A stretch of 64,000 bases of DNA from JBAXQQ01 sp037131695 (GTDB lineage: Bacteria; Armatimonadota; Hebobacteria; CAIYQO01), in assembly GCA_964638715.1 (NCBI GenBank), contig CAZWZF010000005.1, positions 110,234-174,233 on the forward strand. Reading direction: 5' to 3'. This document shows, piece by piece, positions 8,551-17,611 of the stretch. The notes beneath the pieces were generated by a model that had not been told where the DNA came from, searched no databases, and saw only the letters and a program-made list of their open reading frames with translations. The translations under genes and the position numbers were made by a program. The number at the start of each line of letters is the position of its first letter. The first letter of the stretch is position 1.

Positions 8551-8925
8551 ATGAGAGATATATTATTTCGCGGTAAAAGAAAAGATACCGGTGAGTGGGT
8601 TGAGGGAAGTCTGTTATATCGGGTTATTCTATCGCCGACGCCGGAAATTAGTGATGAATGTACGATATATTTTATTGTAGAGCAGGATTTTAATGGCTGT
8701 GAATATAATGTTTTGCCGGAATCCATCGGGCAATATACCGGTTTGCAGGATAAAAACGGTACTAATATTTTTGAAGGCGATATTGTAAAGTCAAACCATT
8801 TTCCGCCATCAGTTGTCAATTTTGAAAACGGCACATTTTTATTTGGTGAAATAAGCAGCAAAGAAGTCGTTTCAACCTATCATGACAATCAATTGGAAGT
8901 AATTACCAGACAGATTGACAAATGA
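8551..8925 (+). CDS. YopX-family protein (phage-associated)
   Basis: The 124 residues from ATG 8551 match the YopX family of prophage proteins: MRDILFRGKR at the start, GEWVEGSLL, then the hallmark IGQYTGLQDKNGTNIFEGDIVK. I chose 8551 rather than the upstream in-frame ATG at 8515 because the family begins here and a GGGAG site lies 6 nt before. YopX proteins form oligomers of unknown function in phages of Gram-positive and other bacteria. No other phage gene is nearby, so this is an orphan, probably a relic of horizontal transfer. It ends four bases into the upstream extension of the next frame. Confidence 0.85.
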   Translation: MRDILFRGKRKDTGEWVEGSLLYRVILSPTPEISDECTIYFIVEQDFNGCEYNVLPESIGQYTGLQDKNGTNIFEGDIVKSNHFPPSVVNFENGTFLFGEISSKEVVSTYHDNQLEVITRQIDK

Positions 8926-8975
8926 CACCTTTGTTAATAATATTAACAAAAGTAGTCTTTGCGGGGGACATATTA

Positions 8976-9896
8976 ATGATTTCTTCATGTAAGTTATGGT
9001 TATTCTCAATATTTATGTGTTTGGTAACTGTAGGTTTATTAGGTTGCACCGACAGCGGCACAACAGTTCCACTTACAATATCAAATACAATAGGTGCTTC
9101 CGGCGGCAGTATTCAGGATATTGCTGTAACTGGTGGTACTATGTCGGTGGATATTCCAGCCGGAGCATTGGCTGCTGACACTGATATTACGGTTACACCT
9201 CTGTCTATTGCTGATTTACCTGCCCCAGTACCGGCAAGCAAGATTTTTGTCGGTGTTACATTCGGTCCTGCCGGTACAACATTTGCCTCCGGAAAACCTG
9301 TGGTGGTGACTTTCCCGTTAGCAGTTGCCAAGGTTGCCGGTTTAAAATTAGCGGTATTATTATGGAATCCGACAAACTTAACATGGGACATTGAAGATGA
9401 AGCTACCGTCAGCGCAGATGGCATGTTTGCGACTGTAAGCCTGACTCATTTCAGCACTTATGTTTTAGTTGATTCCAGTGGAATTTTATTTGATACCACA
9501 AAATTCATGTTGGGTTCCGGCAAAGCATATACTGGCACTCCAACTCCATTCACACCGGATATTGTTTTTTCTGGTAATGTTGCAAATAATAGCGCGTCGA
9601 TGCTATTTAACTGTCCCTTACAAAAAGTTGCATCTCCGTATGATTCTATAACTGCCGCGCCATCCGGAACTTATATATCAAATTTAACTTATTCAGCAGG
9701 TTCTGAAACGTTGCCATTAACTGTTGGCGACGTATTTGTCGGCAATGCAAAAGATTACACCGGCTACCCAATGGCGCCGCCTACTACCTTTTACTTTAAA
9801 CTGCGCGTGATAGCAATTTCCTACCCAAACAACGCAGCAACGATGATATTTGAATATCAGCGAATAAAAAATCCATTGAACGTTAATCCCGGGTAA
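8976..9896 (+). CDS. Lipoprotein with ZU5-like domain
   Basis: From the ATG at 8976 the protein is 306 residues. It begins with a lipoprotein signal peptide ending in a lipobox LLGC, then a short linker and a ZU5-like segment (GGTMSVDIPAGALAADTDIT, through about residue 160, ending LTHFSTYVLV). The C-terminal 130 residues contain nothing I recognise. The longer frame from 8922 lacks a ribosome site and would bury the signal sequence; GGGGGAC precedes 8976. It is probably a cell-surface lipoprotein. It shares the HFSTY motif with the paired lipoproteins at 13392 and 14802. An intrinsic terminator follows. Confidence 0.78.
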   Translation: MISSCKLWLFSIFMCLVTVGLLGCTDSGTTVPLTISNTIGASGGSIQDIAVTGGTMSVDIPAGALAADTDITVTPLSIADLPAPVPASKIFVGVTFGPAGTTFASGKPVVVTFPLAVAKVAGLKLAVLLWNPTNLTWDIEDEATVSADGMFATVSLTHFSTYVLVDSSGILFDTTKFMLGSGKAYTGTPTPFTPDIVFSGNVANNSASMLFNCPLQKVASPYDSITAAPSGTYISNLTYSAGSETLPLTVGDVFVGNAKDYTGYPMAPPTTFYFKLRVIAISYPNNAATMIFEYQRIKNPLNVNPG

Positions 9897-9908
9897 AACA
9901 GATTTTCG

Positions 9909-9944
9909 ACGGTCACTTTAATAAATGAAGTGACCGTTTTTTTT
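9909..9944 (+). terminator. Intrinsic terminator
   Basis: CGGTCACTT and AAGTGACCG form the stem, followed by a run of T. Confidence 0.88.
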
Positions 9945-9951
9945 ATAATAT

Positions 9952-9978
9952 TTTCGTGACTTTCGTGATTTTCGTGGT
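9952..9978. repeat. Three 9-bp phrases TTTCGTGAC/GAT/GGT
   Basis: TTTCGTGAC, TTTCGTGAT and TTTCGTGGT lie in tandem with a 9-bp period. They resemble one arm of the phrase-built palindromes elsewhere in the window. Confidence 0.6.
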
Positions 9979-10059
9979 TAGATTTATTATCGTCAAATCA
10001 TAACTCATACTTTTTTCTTATTGTGTTATCGCCTGTTAATCATTATAATGTCTGTGTTT

Positions 10060-11787
10060 ATGCTGCGTGAATTACATATAGAAAATTTTGCTTTGATTGA
10101 TAATATGACGGTGGATTTCTCCGATGGGTTGAATATACTTACCGGTGAAACCGGTGCGGGTAAATCTATTGTCATTGATGCTATTAATGTATTGCTGGGT
10201 GACCGTGCTGGTACAGATTTGGTACGCAGCGGTGCGGAACGCGCGATATTGCAGGCTGTTTTTGAAGTCGATGATTCTCCTATTGTTTCGGAACTGGCAG
10301 AAATCGGTATAGAACCGGAAGATGGTTTGATTATAATTTACCGCGAAGTTGCCGTAGAAGGCAGAAATATTGCGCGTATCAATGGCCGAACCTGTCCGGT
10401 AAATGTATTGCGCCAGGCAGGTGAACTGCTGGTAGACCTGCATGGCCAGCACGAACATCAATCCTTGCTTCACGAAGAGGCGCATATAGGATTTTTGGAT
10501 GCTGCCGGCGATGAAACATTATTGAAATTGAAAGATGAAATGGCGGATTTAGTTCGTCAGCGTAACGTGTTATTAACAGAAATCCGTGATTTAGCGACGG
10601 GTGAACGCGATCGCCAACGCGCAATTGACCTTCTTAATTACCAGATTGAAGAAATTTCCAGAGCAAACCTGCAACCAAACGAAGATGAAATATTGATGGC
10701 AGAGAAGATGCGGCTTGCCAATGCTGAGAAACTGCATAGCGCGGCATCTGAAGTATACGATATATTGTATGAAGGCAATGACGGTCATTCCGCCATGGAT
10801 ATGCTTGGCGCAGCCATCAGCAGTTTGTCAGGAGTAATTCGTTTTGACCCGGCGCTGCAACCGGCACTGGATAACCTGGAGTCGGCGATGGTACAGGTGC
10901 AGGATGTTTGCCACGAGGTAGGAGATTATTGCGAATCTGTACAATTTGACCCGGATAAGCTGCAGGAAATTGATGATCGGCTGGTGATGATAAATAATCT
11001 TCGCCGCAAATACGGAAGCAGCGTTGAAGAAATACTGGCGTTTTATGATGAGAAAGTAAACGAACTTGAGAAGATAACCCATCACGAAGAGAGAGTGTCC
11101 GACGCGCAGAAACGGTTGGTGAAACTGGAATTGAAAGTTGTTGATGCCGCGGTTGCTTTATCTGATAAACGATTTGAAATAAGTTATAAATTAGCAAAAG
11201 ATATTGAAGCAGAATTGGCTGAATTAGGAATGCCGCACGCGAAGTTTGTCATAAATATTTCACACGATTTGAATGAAGATGGTATTGAAATAAATGGCGG
11301 AAAAGTGGCAGTCAAAAGGAATGGCATAGATAAAGTTGCCTTCATGATTTCCGCGAATATCGGCGAAGTTCCGCGTCCGTTGGCAAAGATTGCATCCGGC
11401 GGTGAAATAAGCCGCATCATGCTGGCTTTGAAATCGGTTGCCCATCGCGGTACCGGTGTGCCAACGCTGATATTTGACGAGGTAGACAGCGGTATTGGCG
11501 GGCGCACAGCGGAAGTTGTTGGCATGAAACTGATGAAGGCTGCCCGGGCAGTACAAATTATTTGCGTTACTCATCTTGCCCAGATTGCCCTGTATGGTGA
11601 CAGGCATTTCAGTATTGAGAAAAAGGTCGTAAATGAACGGACTGTCAGTACTATGCGGGCGATGAATGAAGAAGAACGTGTTCATGAATTAGCGCGATTG
11701 CAGGCTGGCGGCAGAATCAGCGACGCGGTAATTATTCACATTCGCGATGCTATGCGCGACATTGCTGAACAAAAGGCGACAGTTTGA
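10060..11787 (+). CDS. recN: DNA repair ATPase RecN
   Basis: RecN is an SMC-like ATPase that acts in double-strand-break repair. From ATG 10060 the protein has 575 residues, near the family norm. It starts with the conserved LRELHIENFALI, has Walker A GETGAGKS at 29-36, a central coiled-coil region with two arms, an ABC signature in ASGGEISR, and Walker B with LIFDEVDSGIGG. In-frame upstream TTG and ATG codons (10021, 10048) overlap a TATAAT element at 10044-10049, and no ribosome site is seen, so a near-leaderless message from 10060 is likely. The stop overlaps the TTG start of the next gene (TTGA), implying co-translation. Confidence 0.96.
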   Translation: MLRELHIENFALIDNMTVDFSDGLNILTGETGAGKSIVIDAINVLLGDRAGTDLVRSGAERAILQAVFEVDDSPIVSELAEIGIEPEDGLIIIYREVAVEGRNIARINGRTCPVNVLRQAGELLVDLHGQHEHQSLLHEEAHIGFLDAAGDETLLKLKDEMADLVRQRNVLLTEIRDLATGERDRQRAIDLLNYQIEEISRANLQPNEDEILMAEKMRLANAEKLHSAASEVYDILYEGNDGHSAMDMLGAAISSLSGVIRFDPALQPALDNLESAMVQVQDVCHEVGDYCESVQFDPDKLQEIDDRLVMINNLRRKYGSSVEEILAFYDEKVNELEKITHHEERVSDAQKRLVKLELKVVDAAVALSDKRFEISYKLAKDIEAELAELGMPHAKFVINISHDLNEDGIEINGGKVAVKRNGIDKVAFMISANIGEVPRPLAKIASGGEISRIMLALKSVAHRGTGVPTLIFDEVDSGIGGRTAEVVGMKLMKAARAVQIICVTHLAQIALYGDRHFSIEKKVVNERTVSTMRAMNEEERVHELARLQAGGRISDAVIIHIRDAMRDIAEQKATV

Positions 11788-13193
11788 GAGCGAAGGAACA
11801 TAGCCAGGCATATAATGAAACTGGCACGATAATAAAAAATCATGGCGGCAAAATTCGTATCGGTCTGGTTTTTCCTAATTCTTATCGCGTCGGCATGGCA
11901 AATCTTGCAATTCATTCGCTATATCGCTGGTTTAACGCTAACCCTGATATCGTTTGCGAAAGATATTTTCTTCCTGATGAAATAACCAGCAAAATCCCTC
12001 GCACCATTGAAACTAACGCGCCGTTAGCAGATATGGATGTCATAGCTTTTTCTCTCTCCTATGAATTAGACGCGTTGAATATTGTGCGGATATTGCAGAT
12101 GTGCGGAATTCCTCCGCTGGCAGTTGACAGAACAAAAGGCCCGCTGATTATTGCAGGCGGTGCGGTTGCCGCATATAATCCTCACCTGATATCTTCATTT
12201 TGCGACGCGGTTTTAATGGGTGATGCAGAACCGGTTATTGATGAATTGATGAATAGCCTGATTGAAAGACAAGATGTCGCAGAGATACCAGGCATGGTTA
12301 CGACTGAAACAATAATTGATTATAAAAATCGCCAGGTAGCGCGCGATTTAGATCGTTTGCAGGTATATTCTTCTGTTTATTGCGCGGATGCTGAATTCGC
12401 CGACATGGGACTGATAGAGATTGGGCGCGGCTGTCCGTATGGCTGCCTCTTTTGCGTTGCCAGTCATTGTTTCCGTCCGGCGCGGTGGCGTTCGTTTGAT
12501 GCGATAATGCCGGCGATTCGCGAGATGGGACAATATCGCAAAAAGATTGGTCTGGTTGGCGCGTCAGTAACCGATCATCCGCAGATTTTACAAATATGCG
12601 ATGAATTATTATCAATGGGTTTATCTCCATCGCCGGCATCCATGCGCGCTGATGCTTTATCAACAGACTTATTAGCATTATTGGTACGTGGCGGAACTCG
12701 CAGTATAACTCTTGCGCCAGAAGCCGGCAATGAAACTTTGCGTCGTAAAGCCGGTAAAGTGGTAACTGATGATGCGTTAACCAGCGCTTGTCTGCGGGCA
12801 AAACAAGCGGGGATAAACTCGGTAAAGATGTATTTCATCATCGGTTTGCCGGGTGAGACAGACGATGATATTCGCGACATTACAAAACTGACGCAAAGAA
12901 TTATGAAAGAAACTGGAATGCGGCTTTCTGCCGGGTGCTCAATCTTCATCCCCAAACCAGGAACTCCATGGGCAAATGAACAAATGGTTTCAACCAGCAA
13001 TGCGAAAAAGAAACTGAACCTGTTAAAGTCAGAAATGCGCGGAGTAACATTAACAACAGAAAATCCGCGCGAGGCGGAAATACAAGGGATTTTTAGCAAT
13101 GGCGGGATGGAAATTGCGGATAAGATGATTAAAATTGCCACCGAAGGCAAGATGTCAACAGCAGAAATGCTGACTATTTTATCTGAAAAGTAG
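11784..13193 (+). CDS. B12-binding-like radical SAM protein
   Basis: A 469-residue protein. Residues 1-190 form a Rossmann-like region of the B12-binding type found in the TIGR03960-like family (IRIGLVFPNSYRVGMANLA). A radical SAM barrel follows with the 4Fe-4S motif CPYGCLFC (Cys217, 221, 224) and later IGLPGETDDDI. The N-terminal domain lacks the DxHxxG motif for cobalamin coordination. The substrate is unknown. The start is a TTG overlapping the recN stop by 4 bp, so it depends on translational coupling. Confidence 0.82.
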   Translation: MRAKEHSQAYNETGTIIKNHGGKIRIGLVFPNSYRVGMANLAIHSLYRWFNANPDIVCERYFLPDEITSKIPRTIETNAPLADMDVIAFSLSYELDALNIVRILQMCGIPPLAVDRTKGPLIIAGGAVAAYNPHLISSFCDAVLMGDAEPVIDELMNSLIERQDVAEIPGMVTTETIIDYKNRQVARDLDRLQVYSSVYCADAEFADMGLIEIGRGCPYGCLFCVASHCFRPARWRSFDAIMPAIREMGQYRKKIGLVGASVTDHPQILQICDELLSMGLSPSPASMRADALSTDLLALLVRGGTRSITLAPEAGNETLRRKAGKVVTDDALTSACLRAKQAGINSVKMYFIIGLPGETDDDIRDITKLTQRIMKETGMRLSAGCSIFIPKPGTPWANEQMVSTSNAKKKLNLLKSEMRGVTLTTENPREAEIQGIFSNGGMEIADKMIKIATEGKMSTAEMLTILSEK

Positions 13194-13391
13194 TTTAGAT
13201 AAAATTATTTCCGATTAAATAACTTCATTATAAATATTTATCAAACCATTTAATTCCATGGAATATAGTTTTTTTATTGATTTTTGGAAATTATTTCTCT
13301 AAATAAGCATTTTTATTATCGACAAATTAGATTACTGGTAATATAATACAAATAGTTTAAAAAATCTTAATGCTTTGAAAGGAGAAAAATT

Positions 13392-14750
13392 ATGAAGTTT
13401 CTAAAAAATTTGACCATGGCATTCGCGTTAATCGCGATGCTGATTATGGTCGGTTGCAGCAGTGGCGGCGGTAGTTCAACTACATTAGTCCGTGGTGTTG
13501 TAAAAGACAGTGCAACCTCTAAAGCACTCCCAGGTGTTACTGTCAGTGCTGGTTCTGTAACTTCTACTACTGACATAAATGGTCAGTTTTCTTTAGCAGT
13601 TGCTCCTGGCAGCAACATTAAAATTAAAGCTATTAAGGCTGGATATGTTGATGTTATCGACGTTTGCGGTGTCACTAATGGGGGTACTGCCGAAGTTGAC
13701 TTCTCATTAAAGGCTGTCGGATTCGAAACTACTTTTAGCGGAATGATTGCTAATGACAAAACAGCTCTTGATCCGCGGGGTACTGAGGTAAAATTAACTG
13801 CGGGAACTATTTTAGATAAGGATACTTCTGTTGCTGTAGATTCAGCGAAAATAGAAATAACAACCGGCATAGCTAATGATGCAAATTATGTTGATAATTT
13901 CCCTGGTTTGTTTATTGGTAATAAAAACGGTATCGATAATGCCATTGAAAGTTTTGGATTCATCACAGTTGATATAACAAGTGGTGGTAAAGATTGTAAA
14001 TTGGCTACCGGAACAACTGCTGCTATAGCGATTCCAGTTGGTACTGGTGCTGCTGACCCAGGTACAGCTACTATCGAATTATGGTCGCTAAATGAAGATA
14101 CTGGTAAGTGGGTCTATGAAGGAATGGCAACACGTGATGCAACTTTCGCTACAGTGTATTATCGTGCGAATGTAAGTCACTTTTCAACTTATAATTTAGA
14201 TCGTCCGATACAATCAGCTATGCCATTGACTGTCACTGTAAAAAATGGCGATGCAGTTGTTTCAGGTGCATCTATTGTAGCTAAAACTTCAACTGCTCCA
14301 ATGTGGGAAGGACGCGGAACAACCGGTGCAGATGGCAAATATAGATTTGACTCAGTACCGCCTGGAACAAATAATATTATTGCAACCTTTGGCAATCTCA
14401 AAGGTATCGCCTACGCTTATGATATCGTTGGTGGTGAAGGATTTTTAACTATAAGCCTGCAGCAGTATGTTTCAAAAACTATGTCGTTCTACTATATGGA
14501 TGGAACAACTAAAGTGAAAGCTGCCGGCGCAAATGTAAACATATTTTCTGAAGGAAACGGTGGTATGGGACAGTCAAGCTTCAATGGATTGACAGACGCA
14601 GATGGAAAAATAACTGCGTTCTTATCATCAAGCGCAGGTTTTTTCAACCTTAATGCAAGTTTAACTGTTGGAGCTACAAATTATTATGTTACGAAAAATT
14701 ATAGTAAGTTCGCTGATATTCCTGCTGAAGTTGAGATATTGAAACAGTAA
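13392..14750 (+). CDS. Lipoprotein with carboxypeptidase-regulatory-like domains, paralog 1
   Basis: A 452-residue lipoprotein (signal then LIMVGCSSGGG). A carboxypeptidase-regulatory-like beta sandwich comes first (residues 32-110: VRGVVKDSATSKALPGVTVS, TDINGQFSLAV). A middle domain of about 160 residues ends in NVSHFSTYNLD, like ZU5-associated regions. A second CarboxypepD_reg-like module follows (about 275-355) and then a third weaker one. AAGGAG lies before the ATG. The next gene encodes a close paralog with the same order of domains, and each is followed by a GGGGTGG hairpin. It is likely a surface protein of adhesive or structural type. Confidence 0.8.
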   Translation: MKFLKNLTMAFALIAMLIMVGCSSGGGSSTTLVRGVVKDSATSKALPGVTVSAGSVTSTTDINGQFSLAVAPGSNIKIKAIKAGYVDVIDVCGVTNGGTAEVDFSLKAVGFETTFSGMIANDKTALDPRGTEVKLTAGTILDKDTSVAVDSAKIEITTGIANDANYVDNFPGLFIGNKNGIDNAIESFGFITVDITSGGKDCKLATGTTAAIAIPVGTGAADPGTATIELWSLNEDTGKWVYEGMATRDATFATVYYRANVSHFSTYNLDRPIQSAMPLTVTVKNGDAVVSGASIVAKTSTAPMWEGRGTTGADGKYRFDSVPPGTNNIIATFGNLKGIAYAYDIVGGEGFLTISLQQYVSKTMSFYYMDGTTKVKAAGANVNIFSEGNGGMGQSSFNGLTDADGKITAFLSSSAGFFNLNASLTVGATNYYVTKNYSKFADIPAEVEILKQ

Positions 14751-14761
14751 AAGTAAATATT

Positions 14762-14785
14762 CGGGGTGGTTAATAAGCCACCCCG
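14762..14785. repeat. Hairpin behind lipoprotein paralog 1
   Basis: CGGGGTGG and CCACCCCG form a perfect 8-bp stem with an 8-nt loop. No T-run follows. A near-copy lies behind paralog 2. Confidence 0.8.
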
Positions 14786-14801
14786 ATTAAGGAGAGTTAT
14801 T

Positions 14802-16160
14802 ATGAAGTTTATAAAAAGTTTGACCATCGCATTCGCGTTAATCGCGTTGCTGATTATGGTTGGGTGCAGCGACAACGGGAGTAAATCTGCCATTGTTCGC
14901 GGTGTAGTGAAAGATAGTGCAACATCAAATGCGCTTTCTGGAGTTACTGTCAGTGCAGGTACTGCTATTGCAACTACCGACGTAAATGGCAAGTTCTCTT
15001 TGTCTGTTGCTCCTGGAAGCAATATTAAGATTAAAGCTGTAAAAACTGGTTTTATTGAAGTTTTTGATATTTGCGGTGTTAATGAAGGTGGATCAGCTGA
15101 AGTTGATTTCTCACTGAATGCGATTGGGTATGAGAAAAACCTGACGGCTATGAAAACAACACAAACTTCAGCAACTGATGCTCGTGGAACAGCAATTACA
15201 TTGCCAGCAGGAAGTATTGTTGACAGTAGCAATAATACTGTTGATGCGGCTAAAATAGAAGTGACCACAAGCATGCCCAATGATAATAATTTCATTGATA
15301 ATTTCCCTGGTTTATTCATTGGCACACAAACCGGACAACCTGATAAGCCGATTGAAAGTTTTGGATTTATTTCTGTTGATATTACAGATGCGACAGGAAA
15401 CATTAAATATAATTTGGGAAAGGATAATTTAGGAAATCCTAAAACAGCAACTATTGATATTCCTGTCGGTATAGGTGCTGCTGACCCGGGTACTGCTGAT
15501 ATTGATTTGTGGTCGCTTGATGAATCGACTGGCAAGTGGAAATGGGAGGCTAAAGCAAACCGTATCCCCGGACCACCTGTTGTTTATCGGGCAACAGTAA
15601 CTCACTTCTCAGCGTATAATCTTGATCGTCCTATTGCCAGTCCGATATCATTAACAGTTACCGTTAAAAATGGTACTGCGTTAGTTGCCGGTGCATCTGT
15701 AGTTGCCAAGAAAACCTCTGCTCCTGCATGGGAAGGCCGTGGCGTAACAGGTGCTAATGGTACTTTTAAGTTTGACACTGTACCTGCTGGCACTAATTTG
15801 GTAAAAGCAACATTTGGTAACCTGGGAGGTACTGTTTACGCGTTGGATATTGTCGGAACTGATGGGACAGCAACAATAACTTTACAGCAAACAATATCGA
15901 AAGAAGTATCTTTCTATTATATGAATGGACTGGTAAAGACACCTGCAGTAGGTGCAAATATTGGTTTGTGGGCTCAAGGTGGTGGAGATGTATGGGGAGT
16001 TACTGACGCAAATGGGAAATATACATTTGATTTAGTTACAGGTTTACCTTCTTACACATTAAATGGAAATCTTACTGTAGGTCCAACAACTTATACTTAT
16101 AACCATGCGTTCAATTCAATAGCATCGATTCCGAGTGAAGTAGAGTTGACGAAACCATAA
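14802..16160 (+). CDS. Lipoprotein with carboxypeptidase-regulatory-like domains, paralog 2
   Basis: From ATG 14802 (AAGGAG upstream) the protein has 452 residues and repeats the architecture of the preceding gene almost segment by segment. The two share the signal peptide with a MVGCS lipobox, VRGVVKDSATSNALSGVTVS, NFPGLFIG, IESFGFI, GAADPGTA, THFSAYNLD and AWEGRG. The two genes are a tandem duplication that has diverged at the amino-acid level. The longer frame starting at 14766 begins inside the intergenic hairpin and is not used. The protein is probably lipid-anchored and surface-exposed. Confidence 0.8.
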   Translation: MKFIKSLTIAFALIALLIMVGCSDNGSKSAIVRGVVKDSATSNALSGVTVSAGTAIATTDVNGKFSLSVAPGSNIKIKAVKTGFIEVFDICGVNEGGSAEVDFSLNAIGYEKNLTAMKTTQTSATDARGTAITLPAGSIVDSSNNTVDAAKIEVTTSMPNDNNFIDNFPGLFIGTQTGQPDKPIESFGFISVDITDATGNIKYNLGKDNLGNPKTATIDIPVGIGAADPGTADIDLWSLDESTGKWKWEAKANRIPGPPVVYRATVTHFSAYNLDRPIASPISLTVTVKNGTALVAGASVVAKKTSAPAWEGRGVTGANGTFKFDTVPAGTNLVKATFGNLGGTVYALDIVGTDGTATITLQQTISKEVSFYYMNGLVKTPAVGANIGLWAQGGGDVWGVTDANGKYTFDLVTGLPSYTLNGNLTVGPTTYTYNHAFNSIASIPSEVELTKP

Positions 16161-16170
16161 GAAAAAATAT

Positions 16171-16194
16171 CGGGGTGGTTAACAAACCACCCCG
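16171..16194 (+). terminator. Hairpin behind lipoprotein paralog 2
   Basis: CGGGGTGGTT and AACCACCCCG form a 10-bp stem with a 4-nt loop. It is weak as an intrinsic terminator because the following sequence is ATAATTT. It matches the hairpin at 14762. Confidence 0.65.
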
Positions 16195-16200
16195 ATAATT

Positions 16201-16209
16201 TGCTATAAT
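16201..16209 (+). promoter_or_regulatory. Extended -10 element directly before yggS
   Basis: TGC-TATAAT is a perfect extended -10. Only 6 nt separate it from the yggS ATG and there is no ribosome site, so a leaderless transcript is expected. Confidence 0.6.
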
Positions 16210-16215
16210 ATTGTC

Positions 16216-16950
16216 ATGATAACGCGTGAACAAGAAATAGCGGAAAATATTCGGGAGATTATGGATGAGATAAAATCAGCGGCAGAGATTAGCAACCGTG
16301 ATGTTGATTCAATAAAACTGGTTGCGGTGACGAAAGTTATGCCGGCGGCGGATATCATTAACGCTGTGAACGGTGGAATAGCCGCAATTGGCGAGAATTA
16401 TATCCAGGAAGCAGAAAATAAGTTCAGCGAGTTGCAATTTCCCGATTGTCCGGGAGTGGCATCAATAGAGCGGCATTTTATAGGTCATTTGCAATCTAAT
16501 AAAGTGAAGATTGCGTTAAGATTATTTGATATAATCCAGACGGTCGATTCTCTTGAACTGGCAAAAAGGATAGATAGAATTGCCGGTGAGATGGGGATAA
16601 AGGCAAAAGTTCTGGCGCAAATAAATATTTCGAAAGAAATATCAAAAAGTGGGATTTTTCCAGAAGATGTGGAAGGATTCTTTAAAGAAGCGCAGAAATT
16701 GCATAATATGGAATTCAACGGTTTGATGATTATCGGCCGTTTTGAAGAAAATCCGGATGCGGCGCGCAGTGAGTTTATCGCTCTGCGAAATATCCGGGAT
16801 AACCTTGAAAAATTAAATATTTATTCTCATAGCCTGTCTCAGCTTTCGATGGGCATGAGCCATGATTTTCACGTTGCCATTAAAGAGGGGTCTACCATTG
16901 TAAGAGTAGGCAGTCGAATATTTGGCGCGAGAAATAAAACGTCACAGTAA
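16216..16950 (+). CDS. yggS: YggS/PROSC-family pyridoxal phosphate homeostasis protein
   Basis: A 244-residue PLP-binding barrel of the YggS family, which controls free PLP and amino-acid balance. Conserved pieces are KLVAVTKVMPA with the PLP-binding Lys, IGENYIQEAENK, HFIGHLQSNK, GLMIIGR, and LSMGMSHDFHVAIKEGSTIVRVGSRIFG. It opens the yggS-sepF-proC-yggT-divIVA cluster that in many Terrabacteria follows ftsZ. The start has an extended -10 element 6 nt upstream instead of a ribosome site. Confidence 0.96.
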   Translation: MITREQEIAENIREIMDEIKSAAEISNRDVDSIKLVAVTKVMPAADIINAVNGGIAAIGENYIQEAENKFSELQFPDCPGVASIERHFIGHLQSNKVKIALRLFDIIQTVDSLELAKRIDRIAGEMGIKAKVLAQINISKEISKSGIFPEDVEGFFKEAQKLHNMEFNGLMIIGRFEENPDAARSEFIALRNIRDNLEKLNIYSHSLSQLSMGMSHDFHVAIKEGSTIVRVGSRIFGARNKTSQ

Positions 16951-17001
16951 TCATTTTAGCAACATTTACAGCACACATCAAAGCAAGGGGAGGAAGCACA
17001 C

Positions 17002-17529
17002 GTGGCAGCAAATGCTTTCAGCAAAATTTTCGAGTTTTTTTCCGATGGTCCGGAAGAAGAAGAGGGTGTAGTGGAAAAGAAAGAAGTTAATGAAACTGCA
17101 TCATCTACACAACAGTCCAATGCGGCGGCCATTAAAACCAGTGGTCCGATTCGCACTCCAATGACTTTAAATCCTGTTAAGCCGGAAACAGTCACCATGG
17201 TACGTCATCCACGCACCCATGATGAATGTCGCGAAGTCGGTCGTGACCTGAAGAGTGGAAAATCAGTAGTGCTCGATTTATCAGCACTGCATGATGCCGA
17301 AGCCCAGAAGTTCATCGATTTCGTAAGTGGAGTTGTTTTTGCATTAGATGGCGAGTTATGCCCGGTGCACGGCAGAGTTTACATTGCCGCGCCAAAGGGT
17401 ATTAAAGTTGATAACAAGATGCAAAACAATGACACGGCAGCAAGTGATGATCTTGGCATGTTTTCTGCAGTAAATACCAAAACAAATGCTGCAGTCAGCC
17501 AGGACACATACTGGATGCCTAAGCAGTAA
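17002..17529 (+). CDS. sepF: Cell division protein SepF
   Basis: SepF links FtsZ to the membrane and bundles its filaments. The 175 residues show an N-terminal amphipathic segment (NAFSKIFEFF), an acidic and low-complexity linker, and the SepF core (about 68-150) with TMVRHPRTHDECREVGRDLKSG, VLDLSAL and KFIDFVSGVVFALDG. The GTG start at 17002 is supported by GGGGAGG 9 nt upstream. The gene lies between yggS and proC as in Gram-positive bacteria and Cyanobacteria. Confidence 0.95.
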   Translation: MAANAFSKIFEFFSDGPEEEEGVVEKKEVNETASSTQQSNAAAIKTSGPIRTPMTLNPVKPETVTMVRHPRTHDECREVGRDLKSGKSVVLDLSALHDAEAQKFIDFVSGVVFALDGELCPVHGRVYIAAPKGIKVDNKMQNNDTAASDDLGMFSAVNTKTNAAVSQDTYWMPKQ

Positions 17530-17611
17530 GTTCCTGACAAGTCGGATATATCAGCCACGGCATTTTGTAATTATTGCCGTGGTAATTCTTGTCGAATATG
17601 GGGTGATGAAA

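Noticed and set aside
17486..17611. N-terminal extension of ProC into sepF
   Set aside because: The extra residues are not part of the ProC family and a GGGGTGA site fits the inner start.
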